From Ignavibacteriales bacterium (GTDB lineage: Bacteria; Bacteroidota; Ignavibacteria; Ignavibacteriales; Ignavibacteriaceae): DNA of 64,000 nucleotides. The stretch spans positions 42,409 to 106,408 of the forward strand of contig DPRR01000025.1 of NCBI GenBank assembly GCA_003538625.1, written 5' to 3'. The notes beneath the pieces are model-generated. The model worked only from the letters and a program-made list of their open reading frames with translations. It did not search any database and was not told the origin of the DNA. The position numbers and the translations under genes were made by a program. Positions 9,445 through 19,344 of this stretch are shown here, piece after piece (position 1 is the first letter of the stretch; each line of letters opens with the position of its first letter).

Positions 9445-9758
9445 TTACAATATTTGATTGTTAATTACATTGATATATTAAGACCACTGTAAATTTGAAG
9501 CTTTATTTATATCTAAATTATAAACGGCAAAATTTTGAATTGAATGGCTCAGATCAAATTTTAGCGGAAAATAGAATCTCTTGACATTATATGCAAAAAA
9601 TATTAATTCATAATCGCAAATAAAAAAAACTTAATTTCTTGACTAAAATCACAAACAATGTTAATTTGACGAAGAAATTAAAGATTATTAAAAGAAAACG
9701 CTTTTTTATTCATTAAATAACTAACTAATAAAACACTTAACTACAAAAGGAGATCGTT
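9445..9758. promoter_or_regulatory. 314-bp AT-rich leader upstream of the T9SS cargo gene, with possible promoter
   Basis: No gene is present. TTGAC at 9639-9643 is followed after 18 bases by TTAATTTG (to 9668), a weak match to a -35/-10 or Bacteroidota -33/-7 pair. A second TTGACATTATAT-type stretch lies near 9581-9592. The distance from these to the ATG at 9759 leaves a leader of roughly 90-170 bases. An AAAGGAGA ribosome binding site precedes the start. Confidence 0.35.
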
Positions 9759-11534
9759 ATGATCAAAAAACTTTCCGTATTGTTTGTAGCATTGGCTTTT
9801 CTTTCTACCGCCTTTGCACAGGAAATTGTAAAACAAAAAGCACCTTTAAAATTTGATAGTGCTTCAGATCATTCAGTTGTTACTACTTTATCAGGAAATG
9901 CTCCTGTTACCGCAGCAAATTATGTTGCTGTTGATACAATGGCTAACTCATTCGGACCGGCAAGTAATACCTTAAACCCACTTGCTTACGATCCGGCTTC
10001 AGGCGTAATGGCTGTTGTTCACAGAGGTGCCGCACCTTATGGTACCAGCGGAGAAATGTGGTGGAATTGGTCAACAGATTATGGTACAAGCTGGACAAGA
10101 AGTCTTACTTCAGTTCAAGCTGGAACTCTTCCTCAGAATGTTGGTCGTTATCCAAGTATGACAATTGCAAATTATACTAACTCAACTGTTATGGCAGATT
10201 TATTGGGTGCATTTTCATGGCCAGAATTAAATCCAGCAGCTTTTGGCTGGGTAGGTTATGGCGTTTCTGAAGGTTTGATGGAATCAGCTTTTGCTGCTAT
10301 CGATCAAGGTCCTCCTACATATGGCTCAAACGTTCCTACTTTTTCTGATGATCAGTACATTTATTGGTATTCAGATAATCAAACAGATAACGCTTTAAGA
10401 TTATGGAGAACCCAGGATTATTCTACTGTTGAAGTTATTAATCCAGCAACCTGGGGAACAACCAGATGGACAAATGGTAATATTTTATTAGGCGGAGTTG
10501 CTTATAATGGTGTCGTATATGCTGGCGCTATTGGTTCTTATACAGAAGAAATTGGTGCAGGCGGATGGGAAATTGGCTACTCAAAATCAACAGATAATGG
10601 TGCTACCTGGAGCGATTGGTTCGTGCCTGATTGGAGAACCATTACTGCAACAGCTACTTATACTGAACTTTGGGACTGGAAACTAGGCGATGCATTTGTT
10701 AGTTATTCTGGTGATATCCAGGTTGACAAAGATGGACTTGTACATTTAGTTACAGCGTTAACTGATACAAATGCACATGTAAATTCATTTGTAGAATTTT
10801 TTGAGACAGCAGAAGGTGTGTGGGATGCAAAGATTATTGCTCCGGCACACGATTTATCAAAATATGGTTATGAAGCAAATACACCTGGATTAGGACAAAC
10901 CGGTCCTTCAATTATGATTGCTTCTAATGATGCTCGTGATTTCTTCGCAGTTCAGTACACAATAGGTTCACCGGAAACTGCTGATACCTTATGTGATTTG
11001 TACATGCAGACGAGAGCATTAGGTGATGCCGAATGGTCACATGCTACAAATTTGACAGAAACAGATAATATGAATGAAGACGGATGTCATCTGGCTCCAT
11101 TTATGGCAACAACTTCAACTGCGACCACAACTACCGATTGGATATTCTCTATGTTCTGGTATGAAGCTGGAAATACAACACCTATAATTAGTCAAACTAA
11201 TCCTTCAGTTGTTTATGTAGCTGCAGTACCAACAAGAGTTGTAACCGGTGTTGAAGATGGAACTGTTGTAAATTCATTTAATTTGGAACAAAATTATCCA
11301 AATCCATTTAACCCAAGTACAAGCATTAAATACTCAGTTGCTGAAAGAAGCAATGTAAGTATTAAAGTTTATGATATGCTTGGAAAAGAAGTAGCTAATT
11401 TGGTTAACACAGTAAAAGAAGCTGGTTCACACGAAGTAACATTCAATGCATCAAGCTTAGCTTCCGGAATGTATGTCTATACAATTACCGCAGGTAACTT
11501 TACTTCTTCTAAAAAAATGATGTTAATGAAGTAA
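9759..11534 (+). CDS. secreted T9SS type A sorting-domain protein, sialidase/BNR-like repeats
   Basis: This 591-residue protein has a Sec signal peptide (residues 1-20, ending STAFA before Q21) and a C-terminal type A T9SS sorting domain from about residue 505, with NYPNPFNPSTSIKYS, the VYDMLGKEV strand and the final LASGMYVYT segment. It should be exported through the outer membrane by T9SS and attached or released. The middle contains several Ser/Thr-x-Asp-x-Gly-x-x-Trp style segments (STDYGTSWT, STDNGATWS) like BNR/Asp-box repeats of sialidase-type propellers. Catalytic sialidase residues are not obvious, so enzymatic activity is not claimed. AAAGGAGA lies just upstream of the ATG. A strong terminator follows at 11549, so it is monocistronic. 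Confidence 0.88.
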   Translation: MIKKLSVLFVALAFLSTAFAQEIVKQKAPLKFDSASDHSVVTTLSGNAPVTAANYVAVDTMANSFGPASNTLNPLAYDPASGVMAVVHRGAAPYGTSGEMWWNWSTDYGTSWTRSLTSVQAGTLPQNVGRYPSMTIANYTNSTVMADLLGAFSWPELNPAAFGWVGYGVSEGLMESAFAAIDQGPPTYGSNVPTFSDDQYIYWYSDNQTDNALRLWRTQDYSTVEVINPATWGTTRWTNGNILLGGVAYNGVVYAGAIGSYTEEIGAGGWEIGYSKSTDNGATWSDWFVPDWRTITATATYTELWDWKLGDAFVSYSGDIQVDKDGLVHLVTALTDTNAHVNSFVEFFETAEGVWDAKIIAPAHDLSKYGYEANTPGLGQTGPSIMIASNDARDFFAVQYTIGSPETADTLCDLYMQTRALGDAEWSHATNLTETDNMNEDGCHLAPFMATTSTATTTTDWIFSMFWYEAGNTTPIISQTNPSVVYVAAVPTRVVTGVEDGTVVNSFNLEQNYPNPFNPSTSIKYSVAERSNVSIKVYDMLGKEVANLVNTVKEAGSHEVTFNASSLASGMYVYTITAGNFTSSKKMMLMK

Positions 11535-11548
11535 TATGATTCTTTAAG

Positions 11549-11602
11549 TAAAAAGCGGGTGGTATTCTGTAAGGGAATTACAGTCCATCCGCTTTTTTTT
11601 TT
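11549..11602 (+). terminator. intrinsic terminator after the T9SS cargo gene
   Basis: The outer stem AAAAGCGGGTGG pairs with CCATCCGCTTTT (one G-T pair). An inner stem CTGTAA/TTACAG extends it, and a run of T residues follows (11593-11602). This is a textbook two-tier intrinsic terminator. Confidence 0.9.
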
Positions 11603-11662
11603 ATGATTTAATCAATGAGATAAAAAGATAAAATCTCTAAAATTATTTTTAGCGGAGATGAG

Positions 11663-14551
11663 ATGAAAAATTCGATTACAAAATTTTTGATTCTTTTTTT
11701 GTTCGCTCTGGTTCCTGCTCTTCTTGCGCAGACCGGAGTAGGTAAGCTGAGTGGGAAAATAGTTGATGCAGCTACGGGAGAAGCACTTATCGGTGCAAAC
11801 GTTATTTTGGTAGGTACACAAACGGGAGCTGCCACTGATGTTGATGGAAATTATTTTATACTCAATATTACCCCGGGTACTTATGAGGTAAAAGTAACTT
11901 ATGTTGGGTATGCTCCCAAAATATTAGAAAACATTCGTGTTGTAGCAGGTATCACATATGAATTGAATATACAACTTACAACAGATTTTACTCTGGATGA
12001 AGTTGTTGTTGTTGATAGAAAGTTTTTTGAAGAAAAAGCTACAAATACTGTAAAAGTTATAGACTCCGATCAAATATCCAGATTGCCGGTAAGAGGTGTT
12101 ACAAACATCGCTTCACTTCAATCAGGTGTTGTTATTCAGGAGGGCAGCGGCGGTCAGGAAGGTAACGCAACTATAAATGTAAGAGGCGGACGTGGAAGCG
12201 AAGTTTTATACATTGTAGATGGCGTACCTCAAAATAACCTGTACAACAGATCTTCTGCTGCTTCAGTAAGTAATGTTGCTATTGAACAGATTTCATTCCA
12301 GGTTGGCGGTTATGAAGCTAAATATGGTCAGGCACAATCTGGTATAATAAACGTTACAACAAAATCAGGTCAGCCAACTTATAACATTCTTTCAGATATT
12401 GTTTCCTCATCTTATACAGATGATTATGGTTATAATTTATACGCCGGTACTATCAGCGGACCAATCATTCCTGGTATCGCTAATCATACTATATTTTTGT
12501 CTGCAGAAAGAGGATGGTATCAGGATGCTGACCCTAGTGCTATCGATATAAATTTCCCTTCTGTTGGTACAACATATAAAGGATATCAAAATAATCCGGC
12601 AGGTGTCTGGAGATTTTCTGCAAAAACTAATCACCGCTTAGGCGATTTTACGGTTAATTTAAGCGGTCTATATAATGATAGAACTGCAAAAGTTATAGAT
12701 TATCGTTATCAAAAAAATAACTCGCGGTTTAATCATGAATTTTTTGAGCAGAATACTTCTTTAAATGCCCGATTATCACAAACCTTAAGCAACACTACAT
12801 TTTGGAACCTTAATTTAGGTTATAAAATGTTTGACTTTAAAAGATACAACCCATTCTTAAAAGATAATCTTGCACTATATGGTAATGCTGCATACTGGGA
12901 AAGTAACCTGGGTGTTTATCTTGCCGGTAACGGTTTAAATCCAGCCAGGTTAGACGCCAATGGATTACCTGTGGTAAATTCTCAAGGTGATAGAATTCAG
13001 ATGTCTGTTGATGACAATGGTGTTTTTAGACCTTATGGTTATACAGGCGGTGGATTATATCAGAAAAGAGAAGATGACGCGCTATTTATAGATTTAGATA
13101 TTACTTCACAGATTGATAATCATTTATTGGAATTTGGGGCTGGATTTTCTCAGCATACGGTTAGAGGTTACGGTGTATATGCAAGTGGATATGCACAGCA
13201 GCCGGATAATCTAACTGAAGCAGAAAAATATGAAGCATTGCAGCCTTTTGTTTATGGCTATGATGTAAGCGGACAGACCAGAACAACAACAGATGATCCA
13301 AATCAATTTTTAAGACCATATAAACCGGATATCGGTTACGCTTATTTACAGGATAGATTTGAATTACAGGATATAGTTTTGAATGTTGGATTAAGGATGG
13401 ATTATTTCAATTTAAAATCTTACGTTCTTAAAAACCCCGCACTTCCATATGCAGGAGGAACCGATCCTGAAGCATTTGATCCGGGCGATTTCCAGGTTAG
13501 AGATGCTGAAGTAGAACTATCTCCAAGAATCGGTATTGGATTCCCGGTAACATCTGGAACTGTATTTCATGCTCAGTATGGAAGATTTATTCAGTTACCT
13601 GAATTGAATGATGTTTACTTTGGACCTTACAGCTATAATGATTATTTAGTTATGGCACCTCAAAATGGTTTTAATGGTGCGCTCAGAGCTGAAGAAACAA
13701 TTCAATACGAAGTAGGATTTCGTCAATTGCTAAGTGATAATTCTGCCTTGAATATAACAGCTTTTTACAAGAATATCAGAGATCTTGTAAATGTTCAAAA
13801 CCATAAATTCAGACGTGTTGATGGTGGCGAATTAATTGATGCGATATATCCTGAAAATTCAGATTTTGGTACTACCAAAGGTATTGCACTTTCTCTTGAT
13901 ATAACTCATTTAAGTTATTTTAGTGTCTCAACACAGTATACTTTTTCAATTGCTGAAGGAACTGGTTCTTCAACATCTTCAAGTTCAACAGCAGTTTTCA
14001 GAAATACTGATAATGCGGCACCTAAAGTTATCGCACCGCTTAATTTTGATCAAAGACATACCGGAATCGTGAACATTGACTTTTATGTTCCTAAAGGAAA
14101 TATGGGCTGGTTAGAAATGCTGAATGTAAACATGCTGTTTTCATATAGCAGCGGTCGCCCATATACTCCAATGGATCAATGGAATCTTTTAGGAGATAAT
14201 GGTATCCTTTCACAAACCAAAGGTTACATTAACTCTGCTTTCGGACCAGGAGCTTTTAGAATTGATTTAAAAATCGAGAAGAGCTTCCAGATTGGTGATA
14301 TTTTTATTTCACCATATGCAGTAGTAGAAAACCTTTTGGATGCAGACAATATAACTTCTGTTTACAGATCAACGGGCAGTGCCACTACTACCGGATTTTT
14401 AACTACTCCTAATGGAATCGCAGCATCGCAGCTGAACGGTGAAGGATATGTTCAGGATTATAAGAGTCTGGAAAATAATCCGGCTAATTTTGGTATTCCA
14501 AGATTAATTAAACTTGGTTTTAAATTGAACTTTTCAAATATAAGCTTATAA
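11663..14551 (+). CDS. TonB-dependent receptor with N-terminal carboxypeptidase-regulatory-like domain
   Basis: A 962-residue outer-membrane receptor. Residues 1-22 form a signal peptide (ending ALLAQ). Residues ~28-110 are a CarboxypepD_reg-like beta-sandwich (GKIVDAATGEALIGANVILV, then DVDGNYFILNITPGTY), characteristic of Bacteroidota receptors. A plug domain follows (NVRGGRGSEVLYIVDGVPQN near residues 172-191) and then a long 22-strand-type barrel rich in aromatic residues. The C-terminus ends LIKLGFKLNFSNISL, a plausible last barrel strand. It would import a ligand using TonB/ExbBD energy, but the ligand is unknown and no SusD partner is adjacent. It is followed 37 bases later by the 1196-residue T9SS protein, and the pair is likely an operon. 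Confidence 0.92.
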   Translation: MKNSITKFLILFLFALVPALLAQTGVGKLSGKIVDAATGEALIGANVILVGTQTGAATDVDGNYFILNITPGTYEVKVTYVGYAPKILENIRVVAGITYELNIQLTTDFTLDEVVVVDRKFFEEKATNTVKVIDSDQISRLPVRGVTNIASLQSGVVIQEGSGGQEGNATINVRGGRGSEVLYIVDGVPQNNLYNRSSAASVSNVAIEQISFQVGGYEAKYGQAQSGIINVTTKSGQPTYNILSDIVSSSYTDDYGYNLYAGTISGPIIPGIANHTIFLSAERGWYQDADPSAIDINFPSVGTTYKGYQNNPAGVWRFSAKTNHRLGDFTVNLSGLYNDRTAKVIDYRYQKNNSRFNHEFFEQNTSLNARLSQTLSNTTFWNLNLGYKMFDFKRYNPFLKDNLALYGNAAYWESNLGVYLAGNGLNPARLDANGLPVVNSQGDRIQMSVDDNGVFRPYGYTGGGLYQKREDDALFIDLDITSQIDNHLLEFGAGFSQHTVRGYGVYASGYAQQPDNLTEAEKYEALQPFVYGYDVSGQTRTTTDDPNQFLRPYKPDIGYAYLQDRFELQDIVLNVGLRMDYFNLKSYVLKNPALPYAGGTDPEAFDPGDFQVRDAEVELSPRIGIGFPVTSGTVFHAQYGRFIQLPELNDVYFGPYSYNDYLVMAPQNGFNGALRAEETIQYEVGFRQLLSDNSALNITAFYKNIRDLVNVQNHKFRRVDGGELIDAIYPENSDFGTTKGIALSLDITHLSYFSVSTQYTFSIAEGTGSSTSSSSTAVFRNTDNAAPKVIAPLNFDQRHTGIVNIDFYVPKGNMGWLEMLNVNMLFSYSSGRPYTPMDQWNLLGDNGILSQTKGYINSAFGPGAFRIDLKIEKSFQIGDIFISPYAVVENLLDADNITSVYRSTGSATTTGFLTTPNGIAASQLNGEGYVQDYKSLENNPANFGIPRLIKLGFKLNFSNISL

Positions 14552-14588
14552 ATACGTAGAATTTTTTACAGTTAAGAGGACGTTAAAA

Positions 14589-17500
14589 ATGAAAAACAAT
14601 AAGAGTTTGTACCAATTTCGATTCCTGATTTTACTTTTGATAGTGGCCCCATTATCATTAGGATTTTTAGGAGATGATAAAACAGGTACTAAACCCAAAA
14701 CCGAATCTTTAAATAAAATAGTTTCGACCACCGATGAAGGTGGAAAAAAAGGTGACGCGTACAGATTAAACATTAATAATATTAACCTGCCTTTAAATAG
14801 AAAAGGTATCATTGCTGCTGTAAATATTCCGGATAAAAATCCAACTATCAGTGGTGCAGGCGGAAAATTTGGCGGTCACGTATTCCTGTTTTCCGGTGGA
14901 TTTTTTCTTAGCGGATATGCCAATGGAACTCTATTTTCAAATGCGGTTGCTTCTGCTTCTTTAGTTGAAGATTATGTTCCCGGGTTGGCAGGTACTAATG
15001 GTGATTCAAGAGCGCAACTATATGTTGTTAAAGCCACTGATCCGCCTTTTGGCACTGCCTGGCAGGATTGGAAAGACGCTGTTGCTTTAGGTGCAGATTA
15101 TTATAACGGTGATGGTATTGATGGATACGATCCTGTTGATAGAAATGGAAACGGAGAGTGGGATCTTGATGAAGACAAACCGGACATCCTTGGTGATGAA
15201 ACTGTATGGACAGTTTACTGGGATGGAGTTGCTGCACCAACAAGAAGATATAGTAATGTTCCGCCACTTGGTATAGAGGTAAGACAATCAGTTTTTGCTT
15301 TTGCATCAGGCGGTGCAATTGGTAATTTAATATTTGTTCGTTATCGGTTTAAATATGTAGGATTAGGTCAGGCAAATGAACCCGCACAATTAGATAGCGT
15401 ATTATTCGGTGTGTGGGCAGATGTTGACCTTGGAACTGCAACTGATGATTTGGTAGGTAGTGACATTGACAGAAATTCTGGTTATACGTATAATAATGGT
15501 CCGGATGGAGAATATGGTGCAAATCCGCCTTGTTACATGATAGACTTTTTCTCAGGTCCTATCGATTACATCCCCGGAGTTACTTATATAGATAATGATG
15601 GTAATTCTGTTTATGACGATGGAATCGATACTCCATTGGATACTGCATATAGTTACAGAGGTCAGACAATTGGAGTAAAGACATATCCGGGAGCTCAGAA
15701 CTTACCGATAGCTTCTTTTATACAATATATAAACGGTGATCCAACTTTAAATGATCCTGATAACCGTGAAGCAGCCAGAAACTATATGCTGGGTAAAACC
15801 AGACAAGGTGATGATATTGATCCGTGCACATTCTCTTATGGTTCTGTACAGGGCGGTGTTAATTGTAATAGCGTTGACCCAAGATTTTGGTATTCCGGCG
15901 ATCCTGTTACATCAACAGGCTGGATAAATACTTTAGCCGCTGATTCCAGACAGATGACCAATACCGGTCCTTTCACTTTAAAGAAGAATGAAGAAAAAGA
16001 AATAGTTGTTGCATATGTAGTTGGACAGGGAGCAAATGCAAAAAATTCAATTACAGTTGCCCGCAGTATAGATGATGGAGCTCAGACTATATTTAACCTT
16101 AACTTTTTAGCTCCTTCACCTCCTCCGGCACCTGATGTAACTGCTCAAAGCAATGAGAATTTTATTGAACTTTCCTGGCCAACAGAAAAACAGTTCAATT
16201 ATTCCAATACTACAGGTTCATGGGATGTTCAGTACGGTGGTTATAATGTTTATGCTTTCCAAACATTTAACACCTCAGAAACAGTTAATGGACAACCAAA
16301 CGTGAAACTGATCGGAAGATACCAGGTAAGTGATTCAGTAAATAATCTTTACTATAAAGATGGAAATAATGGTGGAATTTTTATGCTGTACCCCGCTGCT
16401 CCACCTGAAAATGTTCTGGATTCTAATATTTATAAAGATCCAACTACAGGAAGAATCAGATATAGGATAACACAAGATCCTTTTACTGAAGGACCCCTTG
16501 TAAAAGGAAAACCATATTACTTTGCTGTAACTTCTTATGGTGTTAACCATGATGCACTTATTAATAAATCCGGTGGTGCACCCGGCAGATATGGCGACTA
16601 TTATTTAACAGATCAAACATTTGTTCAGGCAGTTGAAAATAATAAAAACATTCAGACAGTTGTAATGGGTGAGGATCTTTATCTGCCGCCTGTTGAACTA
16701 ATTCCTGCAAATAAAGTTTCAGGTGCCGCTAATGGCGTTGTTACTTATGACGTAGTTGATCAGGCTGCTTTAAAAAACAATGAGTATCAGGTTTCATTTT
16801 TCAAAAATGATGCTACTGTTAGTTATAATATGTTTTGGCAGTTAAAGAATCTGACCACAGGAGAAGTGCTGGTGGATTCAGGCGATTATTATCTATATAA
16901 TCAACCGAATAATGTTACTCAGCAATTAACAGAAGGATTTATTACTAAGATTGAAGCAGATACAGCAAAACTTGGAACTCCCATTTATTCGCCTTCTTCA
17001 TCAGTTTGGTATGATGCATTTAGCACTGCAGATGCTACGGGAGTTTACTATGTAGGAAATGATATTCCTGACGGTAAAGCTGTGTTTGGTTTTAGAAACA
17101 GAACCTCCGATTATATAAGTGCTGACAGATTGAGAAAAGTTGAATTACGTTTTGGTACAACTGGCAAAGCATACCGATATCTTAATAACTATATTGGTAA
17201 CACAAACTTACAACGTGTAAATGCCTACTCATTTGCAGGCGCAGTAACAGCTGCGGATACTGTTGGTAAAGGTACAGTTGGTAACTGGAATACTGTTGAT
17301 GATAGAGCAAACGGATTTGTTGATGTACCATTTACAGCCTGGGTTGTTGATGAGAAATTCCCGGGAGATCAGCGACAATTAGCTGTTGGATTTGTTGAAA
17401 GAAGAAAAGTTGCAACTTTCCCAAATGGCAATCCTGATGGAAATTGGGATCCAACAGATTCATTAAATCTTTCAGGAGAAGTTATCATAATTTTTGATGC

Positions 17501-18179
17501 CGCTTATGATCCAAATGGTAATCAGATAGAATATACCGGCGGTGTATTTGATACACCCGGCGGACCTGTAACCGTATGGTCAGACCTTTTAAGATCTACA
17601 TCCGGATTGCAGCCGATTCCTGCTGATGCAATTGATATAACAGATCAGCAAAAAGAAATATTCCTTTCTCCATGGTTCAATGCACTCTATGTAGTGGGAT
17701 TACAAAGAAAAGATGCAGGTTCATTTTATTCAAATGGAGATAAACTAACCATTCCTGTAAGTGTATATCCTTACACTTCAGATGATGTTTATAAATTTAC
17801 TGTTAATAAAGATATACTCTCAGAGGATCAGGCAAAGGGATTATTCTCAAAAGTAAATGTATTCCCAAATCCGTTGTATGGTTATAATCCATATACTGCA
17901 TATAATAACCTTGCAGCCGATGATCCGTTTGTTACGTTCTCAAATCTTCCTAACGAAGAAATAACTATTAAAATCTATTCATTATCAGGTATATTGTTAA
18001 GAACACTTGTTAAGGATCCAAATTCAACTTCACCTTTCTTAAACTGGAATCTCCAGAATGAATCAGGTTTAAGAGTTGCATCAGGATTATATCTTGCGAT
18101 TGTATCATCACCTACATTCGGAGATAAAGTGTTAAAGTTTTCGTTAATTATGCCACAGAAACAATTGCCCAGATTTTAA
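14589..18179 (+). CDS. large secreted protein with T9SS type A-like C-terminal domain
   Basis: This 1196-residue protein begins with an N-terminal hydrophobic signal segment (residues ~11-28, LILLLIVAPLSLGFLG). It ends with a type A-like sorting domain from about residue 1095: FPNPLYGYNP, then ITIKIYSLSGILLRTL, then VASGLYLAIV. AGAGGACG upstream of ATG 14589 is a plausible ribosome binding site. An EF-hand-like acidic loop is seen at D184 (DRNGNGEWDLDE) and another DNDGNSVYDDG-type loop near residue 335, suggesting Ca binding. The middle has a fibronectin-III-like segment (PPPAPDVTAQSNENFIELSW near residue 515). It follows the TonB receptor closely and is followed by a PorV-like gene, an arrangement consistent with a surface-exposed partner. 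Function is not known. Confidence 0.82.
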   Translation: MKNNKSLYQFRFLILLLIVAPLSLGFLGDDKTGTKPKTESLNKIVSTTDEGGKKGDAYRLNINNINLPLNRKGIIAAVNIPDKNPTISGAGGKFGGHVFLFSGGFFLSGYANGTLFSNAVASASLVEDYVPGLAGTNGDSRAQLYVVKATDPPFGTAWQDWKDAVALGADYYNGDGIDGYDPVDRNGNGEWDLDEDKPDILGDETVWTVYWDGVAAPTRRYSNVPPLGIEVRQSVFAFASGGAIGNLIFVRYRFKYVGLGQANEPAQLDSVLFGVWADVDLGTATDDLVGSDIDRNSGYTYNNGPDGEYGANPPCYMIDFFSGPIDYIPGVTYIDNDGNSVYDDGIDTPLDTAYSYRGQTIGVKTYPGAQNLPIASFIQYINGDPTLNDPDNREAARNYMLGKTRQGDDIDPCTFSYGSVQGGVNCNSVDPRFWYSGDPVTSTGWINTLAADSRQMTNTGPFTLKKNEEKEIVVAYVVGQGANAKNSITVARSIDDGAQTIFNLNFLAPSPPPAPDVTAQSNENFIELSWPTEKQFNYSNTTGSWDVQYGGYNVYAFQTFNTSETVNGQPNVKLIGRYQVSDSVNNLYYKDGNNGGIFMLYPAAPPENVLDSNIYKDPTTGRIRYRITQDPFTEGPLVKGKPYYFAVTSYGVNHDALINKSGGAPGRYGDYYLTDQTFVQAVENNKNIQTVVMGEDLYLPPVELIPANKVSGAANGVVTYDVVDQAALKNNEYQVSFFKNDATVSYNMFWQLKNLTTGEVLVDSGDYYLYNQPNNVTQQLTEGFITKIEADTAKLGTPIYSPSSSVWYDAFSTADATGVYYVGNDIPDGKAVFGFRNRTSDYISADRLRKVELRFGTTGKAYRYLNNYIGNTNLQRVNAYSFAGAVTAADTVGKGTVGNWNTVDDRANGFVDVPFTAWVVDEKFPGDQRQLAVGFVERRKVATFPNGNPDGNWDPTDSLNLSGEVIIIFDAAYDPNGNQIEYTGGVFDTPGGPVTVWSDLLRSTSGLQPIPADAIDITDQQKEIFLSPWFNALYVVGLQRKDAGSFYSNGDKLTIPVSVYPYTSDDVYKFTVNKDILSEDQAKGLFSKVNVFPNPLYGYNPYTAYNNLAADDPFVTFSNLPNEEITIKIYSLSGILLRTLVKDPNSTSPFLNWNLQNESGLRVASGLYLAIVSSPTFGDKVLKFSLIMPQKQLPRF

Positions 18180-18188
18180 TGATGTGTT

Positions 18189-18212
18189 TGGGCAGGTTTA
18201 GTTTGCCTGCCC
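18189..18212 (+). terminator. GC-rich hairpin after the large T9SS protein
   Basis: GGGCAGG and CCTGCCC form a perfect 7-bp stem (extended by flanking bases) just after the stop codon at 18179. Only a short weak T stretch follows, so it may attenuate or stabilise transcript ends rather than terminate completely. Confidence 0.5.
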
Positions 18213-18249
18213 ACGTTTATAAAATTTATAACATATGTGGAGTTTCGAA

Positions 18250-19269
18250 ATGAAAAAAATAATACTAATAATTTTTACTATTTTCTTTGCCGTATCCCTT
18301 TATGCTGGTGATAAATCTCGCCGGGGTACAACTGGAGCAGATCAACTTCTTGTTCCGGTTGGCGCGCGTAGTATTTCTACAGCCGGCTCTTTTGTTGCAA
18401 CCGTAAACGGATTGGAAGCAATTTACTATAATCCTGCCGGTTTGGATGTGGCTCAGCGATCTGAGGCAATGTTTAGTTATATGAATTATATTGCCGATAT
18501 CAATATGTCATATATCGCAATTGGTACAAATTTAAGTGACTTTGGTTCTATAGGGCTAAGTTTAAAATCTTTTGATGTGGGAGATATACCCATAACAACA
18601 AATGAACTGCCTGATGGAACGGGAAGTACTTATTCTCCAACATTTTTAACGTTGGGATTAACTTATTCTAAAATTCTTACCGATCGTGTTTCAATAGGTA
18701 CAACAGTTAAGTTTATAAATGAAACAATCGGTAATACATCTGCAACCGGTTTTGGAATTGATGCCGGTGTACAATATCAGTTTAGTAATAAGCTGGCTAT
18801 CGGTGCTACAATAAATAATATCGGACCTAATATGACTTATTCAGGTCAGGATCTTAGAGTGCAGACCGGTGTACCCGGTACAGTTATTGGAGCTCCAAAT
18901 GGAACATATGAAGTAGTAGCTGAATCTTTTCAGATCCCAAGTTATTTTCAACTTAGTTTAGCGTATAAAGAAAATTTTGATGAACAAAATCAAATTATGC
19001 TTGCTACTACTTTTGTAGCAAATAATGCGCTTGATGATGTTTTTAACTTTGGGTTGGAATACAGTTATATTAATACCTTTTTCCTAAGAGGCGGATATCA
19101 TCTATATACGGAAAATGTTGATGAATCCATTTTTAGTTTTACTGCAGGAGCTGGTATTAATTATGAAATCGGATCCGGCATCGGTGTAAGTTTTGATTAT
19201 GCTTACAGAGATGTAAAGGAATTCCCGACTTCAAATCATGTATTCACTGTAAAATTGGCTTTTCAATAA
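18250..19269 (+). CDS. PorV/PorQ-family outer membrane beta-barrel protein
   Basis: A 339-residue protein of the PorV/PorQ (FadL-like) family associated with type IX secretion in Bacteroidota. The signal peptide is residues 1-19 (MKKIILIIFTIFFAVSLYA). The mature N-terminus, TTGADQLLVPVGARSISTAG followed by IYYNPAGLD, is the family signature. The remainder alternates as in a barrel and ends AYRDVKEFPTSNHVFTVKLAFQ-like with a terminal aromatic residue. I chose ATG 18250 over the in-frame ATG at 18235 because GGAG (18239-18242) lies between them, correctly spaced only for 18250, and because the signal peptide then starts with MKK. It may shuttle or receive the neighbouring T9SS substrates. Confidence 0.85.
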   Translation: MKKIILIIFTIFFAVSLYAGDKSRRGTTGADQLLVPVGARSISTAGSFVATVNGLEAIYYNPAGLDVAQRSEAMFSYMNYIADINMSYIAIGTNLSDFGSIGLSLKSFDVGDIPITTNELPDGTGSTYSPTFLTLGLTYSKILTDRVSIGTTVKFINETIGNTSATGFGIDAGVQYQFSNKLAIGATINNIGPNMTYSGQDLRVQTGVPGTVIGAPNGTYEVVAESFQIPSYFQLSLAYKENFDEQNQIMLATTFVANNALDDVFNFGLEYSYINTFFLRGGYHLYTENVDESIFSFTAGAGINYEIGSGIGVSFDYAYRDVKEFPTSNHVFTVKLAFQ

Positions 19270-19290
19270 GTAATAGTATAATTATGTTTT

Positions 19291-19322
19291 AAGCGTCTAT
19301 TGTTTTCAATAGGCGCTTTTTT
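19291..19322 (+). terminator. intrinsic terminator after the PorV-like gene
   Basis: AAGCGTCTATTG (19291-19302) pairs with CAATAGGCGCTT (one G-T pair) across a TTTT loop, followed by a T run. It separates the PorV-like gene from the GWxTD gene. Confidence 0.9.
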
Positions 19323-19344
19323 ATTAATGATGAAGAAATTAACA

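Noticed and set aside
18235..18249. ATG 18235 as the PorV-like start
   Set aside because: The GGAG ribosome binding site lies after it, and the signal peptide fits the ATG at 18250.
19300..19344. A longer GWxTD start within the terminator sequence
   Set aside because: The first codons (from 19300) lie inside the hairpin terminator of the preceding gene and would add residues before a normal signal peptide.
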